A DNA stretch of 59,274 nt from Lachnospiraceae bacterium (GTDB taxonomy: Bacteria > Bacillota > Clostridia > Lachnospirales > Lachnospiraceae), in the NCBI GenBank assembly GCA_017469405.1, contig JAFUGL010000008.1, positions 1 to 59,274 on the forward strand, given 5' to 3'. The notes under the pieces were generated by a model. The model made no database searches, was not told the DNA's origin, and worked only from the letters and a program-made list of their open reading frames with translations. Made by a program: the position numbers and the translations under genes. This document shows, one piece after another, positions 53,256 to 59,274 of this stretch. The first letter of the stretch is position 1, and the number at the start of each line of letters is the position of its first letter.

Positions 53256-53283
53256 ATTATAATTCATTTTTTTATAAGGACAA
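53256..53283 (-). promoter_or_regulatory. Promoter of the second spo0A-like gene
   Basis: TTGTCC (53278-53283), 16 bp, TATAAT (53256-53261) on the minus strand, 36 bp before the ATG. A TTGTCAAA string just upstream differs from the 0A box at one base. Confidence 0.55.
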
Positions 53284-53328
53284 CCCCTTAAAAAACGCAA
53301 GTTTTGACAATATAATCCGACAGCATTT

Positions 53329-54450
53329 TTAGTCATTTTTTTCAAGCATATATTCAATGAAAATGCCGTAACCTTTTGTCGAATCATTAAGAAAAACGTG
53401 TGTTATTGCACCTACAAGTCGATTATTCTGTATAATAGGGGTTCCACTCATTCCCTGCACGATACCATCAGTTATATTAATGAGTCTCGAATCTGTAATC
53501 TCAAGCTCTATACTCTTATTACCAAATTTCTCGTCATAATTTACATTAGTAATATTGACCTCATAATATTCAGGAGTACCTCTTATAGCTGATAATATAT
53601 AAGCAGGTCCTATACTTACATCCTCCTTTTTTGCTATACCCATCCACTCCTGACCAAGGCTTTTTAAATCAAAGTTTTTTGTAAGCAGTCCGGAAATACC
53701 ATACTCAGTATTGTCTGTAATTCTACCTATAACATTTGCCGAAGAATAATCTATAATCCCCTCCAGTCTGCCCGGATTATTACCATCAGGTTTTACGATA
53801 TTTACAAGATTGGTATTATATATAGCTCCGTCTGATATCTTAAATATAATTCCGGTATCGTTGTCATTTATACTGTGTCCCAAAGCTCCAAATGATTTTT
53901 CATCTACAAAAGTAAGCGTTCCGATACCTGATATATCATCTTTCACCCAAAGTCCAAGCTTATTCTTACCTTCAGCATTTTTTACAGGTGTAATATCAAA
54001 ATACATTTTCTCATTATCTCTTATAACTCCAACGATCACATTCTTTTCTTTACTTTCATCAACGGCATCTACCAGACTCTTTTTATCTTCAATATCAACT
54101 CCGTTAATTTCCACAATATAGTCACCTGTAAACAAAATATCCTTACATGGTGAGTAAAGCTCTCCATCTTCTCCGGTTACTACACCGGTATCAACCACCA
54201 TAACGCCTTTGGTCTTTACATATATACCGATAGGCATACCGGAAGGCATTACCGTTTTGCTTTCATAATCAATCAGATTATCTGCATAAACATTATCAGT
54301 GTTTGCTACAGATGCTTCTTTAATATCTATACTTCCTCTTTTATTATCATCAAAATAAAAATCCTTTATTACTATATTTAATAACGAAAGCACAAATATT
54401 AATAAAAGCAACAGTATGGCTCTGTATGAATCCTTTTTTATCTTTTTCAT
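53329..54450 (-). CDS. spoIVB: SpoIVB-type S55 serine protease
   Basis: 373 aa from MKKIKKDSYRAILL, placed by AGAGGAG. An N-terminal membrane anchor (about 10-28), a PDZ domain (about 75-150: LFTGDYIVEINGVDIEDKKSLVDAV) and the S55 protease domain (catalytic His in FGALGHSINDND, Ser in IVQGMSGTPIIQNNRLVGAITHVFLNDSTKGYGIFIE). In sporulation it cleaves SpoIVFA across the inter-membrane space to switch on sigma-K. Its place between recN and spo0A is conserved. It shows no sign of decay although the neighbouring spo0A copy is broken. Confidence 0.94.
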   Translation of the reverse strand: MKKIKKDSYRAILLLLLIFVLSLLNIVIKDFYFDDNKRGSIDIKEASVANTDNVYADNLIDYESKTVMPSGMPIGIYVKTKGVMVVDTGVVTGEDGELYSPCKDILFTGDYIVEINGVDIEDKKSLVDAVDESKEKNVIVGVIRDNEKMYFDITPVKNAEGKNKLGLWVKDDISGIGTLTFVDEKSFGALGHSINDNDTGIIFKISDGAIYNTNLVNIVKPDGNNPGRLEGIIDYSSANVIGRITDNTEYGISGLLTKNFDLKSLGQEWMGIAKKEDVSIGPAYILSAIRGTPEYYEVNITNVNYDEKFGNKSIELEITDSRLINITDGIVQGMSGTPIIQNNRLVGAITHVFLNDSTKGYGIFIEYMLEKND

Positions 54451-54518
54451 AGCAATTCTCCTCTTATACGTTTTAGTGTGACAAGGTCGTGACAATAAAA
54501 TTTAATTTAAGTAACAAA

Positions 54519-54547
54519 AAAAGCACATGGAATTTCCATGTACTTTT
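54519..54547 (-). terminator. recN terminator
   Basis: A 14-bp stem AAAAGTACATGGAA/TTCCATGTGCTTTT (one G-U) followed by a T run on the minus strand, 27 bp after the recN stop. Confidence 0.75.
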
Positions 54548-54573
54548 AGTATTAATAATATAAATTTTTATAA

Positions 54574-56262
54574 TCAGTATAATTTTGTTCTGTCTGCCAA
54601 TCCTTTCATCTGAACTGCGCTCTGTTTTATAGCATCTGTTATTTCATCGCCGCCGATAATTCGTGCAAGCTCTTCAATTTCCTCTGCCTTTTTGAGCTTC
54701 CTGATTTTAGTAATTGTTTTATTATTTTCCACTTCTTTTTCAATTACATAATGATGATCGGCCATAGCAGCTATCTGTGGAAGATGTGTTATACATATAA
54801 CCTGATGATTACGGCTTATAAGTGACATTTTTTCAGCCACCTTTACAGCAGTTTTTCCGCTTATACCTACATCAATCTCATCAAATATCAGTGTAGGTGT
54901 ATCGTCCTCATTTGCAAGACAGGATTTAACCGCAAGCATAACTCTTGAAAGCTCACCACCTGATGCAATTTCATATAGAGGTTTCATCGGTTCGCCTACA
55001 TTGGTTGATATGATAAAATATGCCTCGTCATTTCCGTTTTCATAAAAGCCTTCAAGCTTTTCAAAATTCATATCAAATGAAACTGTCATAAAATTTAGTT
55101 CATTTAATGAATCTTCTATCATAGAACAAAGCTTTTTTGCATATTTTTTTCTTACAGCAGTAAGCTCATCAGATTTGCCGGAAAGCTTCGCTTCAATATC
55201 CTTTAAGCTGTTTTCCAATTCTAAAAGTCTTTCATCATAACGAAGAAGCTCATCATACTCTCTTTTCAAGTTCTCCAAAGCCAAGATAATATCACTTATA
55301 TCCGAACCATATTTTGCCTTCAAAGAATTAATGAGATTAAGCCTTTCTTCAACCTGCTTAAATTCTCCCTCATCAAATTCCATACTCTTCATATAATCCG
55401 AAAAGTCCCTGTTAAAATCATTTAATAATCCGTCTATATCAGAAAGAGTATTATATGTATCATTTAAATCATTATCCAGTTCGGTAAGCCTTTTCATGGT
55501 TGCAAGAGCATGAGATATCTCATTGGCCGCTGACTTAGTATCATCATAACCGGTTATTCGATATATCTCATCGGCTGCACTAAGTATATCTTTTGAATTA
55601 ACTGCTTTTTTATAATAAGCTTCAAGCTCATAATCCTCACCCTCTTTTAAAGATGCAGATTCGATTTCATTAATTCTATATGCAGTAAAATCTTTTTTCT
55701 TTAAACGCTCGTCATAAGATATATCCATTTCAACAAGCTTTCTTTTAACTTCGCAATAATCCTTAAACAGTAAAAAAACTTCCTTTTTGCATGAAGCAAT
55801 CTCTTCACCGCCAAATTTATCCAATATTTCAAGATGCTTATTTTTATTTAGAAGAGTTTGCTGCTCGTGCTGCGCATGCAGGTCGATTAAAAGTCCTGCA
55901 ACCTCCTTCAACTTAGTTTGTGTAACTGATATATCATTTATTCGGTTTATGGTTCTTCCCGACTTATTGACTCTTCTTGAAATAAGCAATTGACTATCCT
56001 CATCCGGATATATCTCAATTGCCGAAAGCTTATCCTTTATCTCTTCCTTTTCCACCTCAAATATAAGCTCAACAAGTCCGTCTTCTTCATCATTTCTTAA
56101 CAAATCCTTATTAAATCTTTCGCCAAGACAGATACCAAGTGAACCGATTATTATGGATTTACCTGCACCCGTTTCGCCTGTAAGTATATTAAGACCGTCC
56201 TCAAAACCTATATCAATATCATCAATTAAAGCAATATTTTTAATGTGCAAATTTAATAACAT
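54574..56262 (-). CDS. recN: DNA repair ATPase RecN
   Basis: 562 aa, SMC-like. An N-terminal Walker A (GLNILTGETGAGKSIIIGSLGICLG), a central coiled-coil region (about 160-360), and C-terminal signature and Walker B (ASGGELSRVMLAVKSCLA, PTLIFDEIDVGISGKTA, VICITHLPQIAAMADHH). It acts early in double-strand-break repair. Its start overlaps the argR end by 23 bp. Confidence 0.97.
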   Translation of the reverse strand: MLLNLHIKNIALIDDIDIGFEDGLNILTGETGAGKSIIIGSLGICLGERFNKDLLRNDEEDGLVELIFEVEKEEIKDKLSAIEIYPDEDSQLLISRRVNKSGRTINRINDISVTQTKLKEVAGLLIDLHAQHEQQTLLNKNKHLEILDKFGGEEIASCKKEVFLLFKDYCEVKRKLVEMDISYDERLKKKDFTAYRINEIESASLKEGEDYELEAYYKKAVNSKDILSAADEIYRITGYDDTKSAANEISHALATMKRLTELDNDLNDTYNTLSDIDGLLNDFNRDFSDYMKSMEFDEGEFKQVEERLNLINSLKAKYGSDISDIILALENLKREYDELLRYDERLLELENSLKDIEAKLSGKSDELTAVRKKYAKKLCSMIEDSLNELNFMTVSFDMNFEKLEGFYENGNDEAYFIISTNVGEPMKPLYEIASGGELSRVMLAVKSCLANEDDTPTLIFDEIDVGISGKTAVKVAEKMSLISRNHQVICITHLPQIAAMADHHYVIEKEVENNKTITKIRKLKKAEEIEELARIIGGDEITDAIKQSAVQMKGLADRTKLY

Positions 56263-56707
56263 CTTTTATTTCTCCAATTACCTTTTCGGCCATATTCTTA
56301 TCCCTTATGGCAATAAACAAGGTATCATCACCTGCTATACAGCCCATAATCTCACTTATATTAAGTCTGTCAACAGATGCTCCGACAGCCATAGCCATGC
56401 CGGCAACAGTTTTAATTACAATAATATTTTCAGAATGCTCCATAGATATCAGGCTGTTTTTCAAAACCTGTATATAGGATGCATCATCATTTGCTTCCAC
56501 ATCCTTTGGATTACTCTTTATTGCATATTTTTTTCTGCCGCCCTCATAGCTTATCTTTTTTAAATTAAGCTCTCTTATATCTCTCGATATAGTAGCCTGT
56601 GTTGTATTAAAACCCTCCTTGTTAAGAAGGGTAAGCAGTTCCTCCTGAGTTTCTACATTATGTGTAGAAATAATGTTTTTTATAACCTCCTGGCGATTAC
56701 GCTTCAT
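56240..56707 (-). CDS. argR: Arginine repressor
   Basis: 155 aa. An N-terminal winged helix (RQEVIKNIISTHNVETQEELLTLLNKEGFNTTQATISRDIRELNLKK) and a C-terminal arginine-binding trimerisation domain (MAMAVGASVDRLNISEIMGCIAGDDTLFIAIRD). It controls arginine synthesis and catabolism; argD at 30939 is a candidate target. The standard Firmicutes position, between nadK and recN. Confidence 0.95.
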   Translation of the reverse strand: MKRNRQEVIKNIISTHNVETQEELLTLLNKEGFNTTQATISRDIRELNLKKISYEGGRKKYAIKSNPKDVEANDDASYIQVLKNSLISMEHSENIIVIKTVAGMAMAVGASVDRLNISEIMGCIAGDDTLFIAIRDKNMAEKVIGEIKDVIKFAH

Positions 56708-56711
56708 AAAA

Positions 56712-57548
56712 CTAACCTCCGATTTTATCCCTTAAAACACGGTAAAAATTCATATCATAAAGCTTAATTAATTCTATTTCCTTTTTTGATTTCTTAACAA
56801 TAATAGTATCTCCGGCTGAAAGCTCTTCATTATTGCTTCCGTCAAAGGAAACAATTGCTTCGGTTTCCTGAGTTTTCCTTTTTTTAACTATCTCAATTCT
56901 TATAACATCCTCACTGTCAAAAACTATACTTTTAGATGTGAGTGAATGAGGTGAAATAGGTGTTACAACTATAGCCTTTGATTTAGGACTTACTAAAGGT
57001 CCGCCGGCAGAAAGATTATAACCGGTTGAACCTGTAGGCGTTGAGACAATCACACCATCTGCCTCATAGGTATCTAAAAGTTCATCATTTACATATATAT
57101 TTAATCCTATAATACGGGAAAATCCGGCTCTCGTTATAACCACATCATTTAATGATTTAAAGCTTCTGCCCTTTAGGTTACCCTCAATCATCATACGCTT
57201 TTCCACATTGAAATCTCCTGAAAGAAGTCTGTCTAAAGCATCATAAAGATTAGAAACCTCAACCTCTGTTAAAAAGCCTATGGTCCCAAGATTGATTCCA
57301 AGCAGCGGTATATCATGATCACCTAATCCTGCTGCCGCACGAAGCATGGTTCCGTCTCCACCGATTACGATAACAGCCTTTGCATCGGCTATATACTCTT
57401 CTTTTATCACGATGCCGTCATAATCATTTATCACATCACTTACAATATTGGCATAAGCACCCTTCTCTTTTAAATATTCAACTGTTTTTTTACTTAATGC
57501 CAAATCAATATCTTTATCATTATTGGCAAGTACAAGATATTTATTCAT
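56712..57548 (-). CDS. nadK: NAD kinase
   Basis: 278 aa. The GGDGTMLRAA ATP motif, LGINLGTIGFLTEV and the NDVVITR and STPTGSTGYNLSAGGPLVSP NAD-site motifs are intact. It makes NADP from NAD. It lies 4 bp upstream of argR, consistent with one transcript. Confidence 0.96.
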   Translation of the reverse strand: MNKYLVLANNDKDIDLALSKKTVEYLKEKGAYANIVSDVINDYDGIVIKEEYIADAKAVIVIGGDGTMLRAAAGLGDHDIPLLGINLGTIGFLTEVEVSNLYDALDRLLSGDFNVEKRMMIEGNLKGRSFKSLNDVVITRAGFSRIIGLNIYVNDELLDTYEADGVIVSTPTGSTGYNLSAGGPLVSPKSKAIVVTPISPHSLTSKSIVFDSEDVIRIEIVKKRKTQETEAIVSFDGSNNEELSAGDTIIVKKSKKEIELIKLYDMNFYRVLRDKIGG

Positions 57549-57599
57549 AATTTATTACCTATAAACTTTCTCAATCTGAAATTTAATCAATTTCAATTA

Positions 57600-58451
57600 T
57601 TAACTTTCCTTTTTATCCAGTGTTTCGTGTGACAAATTTACGACCTTTTCTATATCAATATCTTCACTTTTTAAAATATTATTTTCAACCTTATCCTTAA
57701 AGCTTTTATCCTTTGTTAGATAAAGCAAATATTCGATATTTCCTTCCGGTCCCTTAACTGGCGAAAAATCAAGCATAAGCGGATGAAGCTCTATAGAATC
57801 GGCATAATTTATCACCATATCTATAACCTCATAATGAACCTTTTTATCCCTGACTACTCCTTTTTTTCCGACCTTTTCACGACCTGCTTCAAACTGCGGT
57901 TTAATAAGACAGACTATACAGCCATCCTCCTTTAGCAGTTCCTTTACCGGAAGCAAAACCTTTGTAAGGGAAATAAATGAAACATCTATTGATGCAAAAT
58001 CAAGCACATCTTCTATATCTGTCGGCTTGACATATCTTATATTGGTTTTTTCCATGCATACAACACGTTCATCATTTCTAAGCTTCCAGTCAAGCTGTCC
58101 ATGACCTACATCTACGGAATAAACCTTAACAGCACCATTTTGAAGCATGCAGTCTGTAAATCCACCTGTTGATGAACCGACATCCATACATACCTTACCG
58201 TCAAGCTCTATATCAAAATTAGCCATAGCCTTTTCAAGCTTAAGTCCGCCCCGGCTTACATACTTTAACGTGCTTCCCTTAACTTCGATAACCGCATTTT
58301 CAGGAAATGTAGTTCCCGCCTTATCCTCTTTTTCTCCGTCTACATAAACTATGCCTGACATAATGATAGCCTTAGCCTTTTCACGCGACGCGGCAAGACC
58401 TTTTTGAACAAGCAAAATATCAAGTCTTTCCTTTTTAATCTTATCCTGCAT
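57600..58451 (-). CDS. tlyA: TlyA-family rRNA methyltransferase/hemolysin-like protein
   Basis: 283 aa from MQDKIKKERLDILLVQ, chosen for CAGGGGAACG before this ATG. An S4 RNA-binding domain (about 7-65: RLDILLVQKGLAASREKAKAIIMSGIVYVDG) is fused to a FtsJ-like methyltransferase (CMDVGSSTGGFTDCMLQNGA, DVSFISLTKVLLPVKELL, LIKPQFEAGREKVG). TlyA 2'-O-methylates rRNA in other bacteria. It lies 48 bp after dxs. Confidence 0.94.
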   Translation of the reverse strand: MQDKIKKERLDILLVQKGLAASREKAKAIIMSGIVYVDGEKEDKAGTTFPENAVIEVKGSTLKYVSRGGLKLEKAMANFDIELDGKVCMDVGSSTGGFTDCMLQNGAVKVYSVDVGHGQLDWKLRNDERVVCMEKTNIRYVKPTDIEDVLDFASIDVSFISLTKVLLPVKELLKEDGCIVCLIKPQFEAGREKVGKKGVVRDKKVHYEVIDMVINYADSIELHPLMLDFSPVKGPEGNIEYLLYLTKDKSFKDKVENNILKSEDIDIEKVVNLSHETLDKKES

Positions 58452-58499
58452 ATCCGTTCCCCTGGTATTATCTAATAGTTCTATTGTTAATAACAACTT

Positions 58500-59274
58500 T
58501 CATCTATTGTAAGCACTATTTGTAAGCCTTTCATATATTTTACCCGCACTTATACCGAGCATATCCCTAAGCTCCGGTATCTTACCATGAGGCACTGTCT
58601 CCTGTTTAATCGAAGCATCTATGTGAACAATTTCCTTATCCTTATCCAACTCATTATCAACTATAGCAGCCGCAACAAGCTCACCATAACCACCCTTGCT
58701 TATATTTTCCTCCATAGTGATTATAGTACTGTGCTTCTCACAGACATTTTTAAGCATATCCATATCGACATCGGAAACAAATCTGACGTTGATAAGTGTA
58801 GGAGTCCTGCCATCCGACTTAAGCATGTCATAAAGCTTGGCAGCCTCCTCAAACATATTGCCACACGAAAGGATAGCTATATCACTGCCCTCATATATAA
58901 CCTCACTTTTACCTGCTTCAAGCTTTGCATTAAACTCCGCATAGCCCTTATATGCTGTTCCTCTCGCATACTTAATCGCTACAGGACCATCATAATCATA
59001 TGCAAAATCAAGCATTGACTCAAATTCGTATCTGTTTTTCGGTGCCATAACCAGCATACCCGGCATGTGCGAAAGATATGAAATATCATATATACCCTGA
59101 TGAGTTTCACCATCCTGACCAACAAGTCCTGAACGGTCTATGGCAAAAACCACATGGAGCTTTTGCATACAGACATCATGCAATATCTGATCATAGGCTC
59201 TTTGCAAAAATGAAGAATATACCGCAACAAATGGCACGAGCCCTGCCTTTGCCATGCCTGCCGCAAAGGTTACA
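58500..59274 (-). CDS. dxs: 1-deoxy-D-xylulose-5-phosphate synthase (partial, N-terminus off window)
   Basis: The C-terminal ~257 residues. The frame is open to the window edge (VTFAAGMAKAGLVPFVAVYSSFLQRAYDQ). It covers the pyrimidine-binding domain (FAIDRSGLVGQDGETHQGIYDISYLSHMPGM) and the transketolase C-domain (ISKGGYGELVAAAI). It makes DXP for isoprenoids and thiamine. The missing N-terminus holds the thiamine-diphosphate site. Order dxs-tlyA-nadK-argR-recN is standard. Confidence 0.95.
   Translation of the reverse strand, partial: VTFAAGMAKAGLVPFVAVYSSFLQRAYDQILHDVCMQKLHVVFAIDRSGLVGQDGETHQGIYDISYLSHMPGMLVMAPKNRYEFESMLDFAYDYDGPVAIKYARGTAYKGYAEFNAKLEAGKSEVIYEGSDIAILSCGNMFEEAAKLYDMLKSDGRTPTLINVRFVSDVDMDMLKNVCEKHSTIITMEENISKGGYGELVAAAIVDNELDKDKEIVHIDASIKQETVPHGKIPELRDMLGISAGKIYERLTNSAYNR

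Overview
The window looks like a piece of a low-GC, Gram-positive clostridial chromosome, most likely Lachnospiraceae (Lachnospira/Roseburia-like). The basis is gene content and order: ylxM-ffh-rpsP-KH-rimM-trmD; dxs-tlyA-nadK-argR-recN-spoIVB-spo0A; an ammonium transporter fused to P-II; a type III glutamine synthetase; CheX and CheV; a DUF6465 protein; and strong TTGACA/TATAAT promoters. Almost every gene lies on the minus strand. Genus is inference.

Layout from the left. 1-1653 is accessory: a two-gene locus that may be HipA-like, cut by the window edge, and two small membrane proteins. 1878-2107 is a plus-strand structured RNA gene with its own promoter and terminator. 2136-2458 is a large palindromic element. 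2467-8078 is nitrogen metabolism: amt-P-II fusion, purF and glnN, with amt and glnN sharing a start-proximal leader hairpin. 8153-13113 is a full pantothenate/CoA front end (panG, panB, panC, panD, coaBC) plus yqeY. 13356-16633 holds a GNAT gene, a 46-aa gene, a second large palindrome, guaB and cheX. 16792-24583 holds an LTA-synthase-like enzyme, a sensor/regulator pair and an ABC exporter. 24691-25041 is tRNA-Gly with an odd GC-rich tail. 25113-37676 holds a giant propeller hybrid sensor, an M18 peptidase, argD, cheV, another sensor/regulator pair and lipoproteins. 37773-41543 is the SRP/ribosome-maturation operon. 41742-47873 holds cell-surface proteins, tRNA-Glu, mtaB, an HPr-like gene and a GNAT. 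47870-59274 holds hisFH, an acidic membrane protein, the duplicated spo0A region, recN, argR, nadK, tlyA and a partial dxs.

The most striking non-coding signal is a set of intergenic palindromes. Five short ones (19034, 21053, 32193, 41575, 47308) share a conserved apical module, roughly GGTGCTAAGCA-[stem-loop]-TGCGTGTACC, but carry unrelated, self-complementary outer arms. Two long ones (2136, 14282) follow the stop codons of amt and guaB. They share loop motifs and a central 16-mer while their long stems differ in sequence and still pair. The other main signals are the plus-strand RNA with a duplicated hairpin module, a tandem spo0A paralogue with a TGA at codon 4, a hybrid kinase whose H-box His is Asn, and a 28-bp duplication of the tRNA-Gly 3' end.
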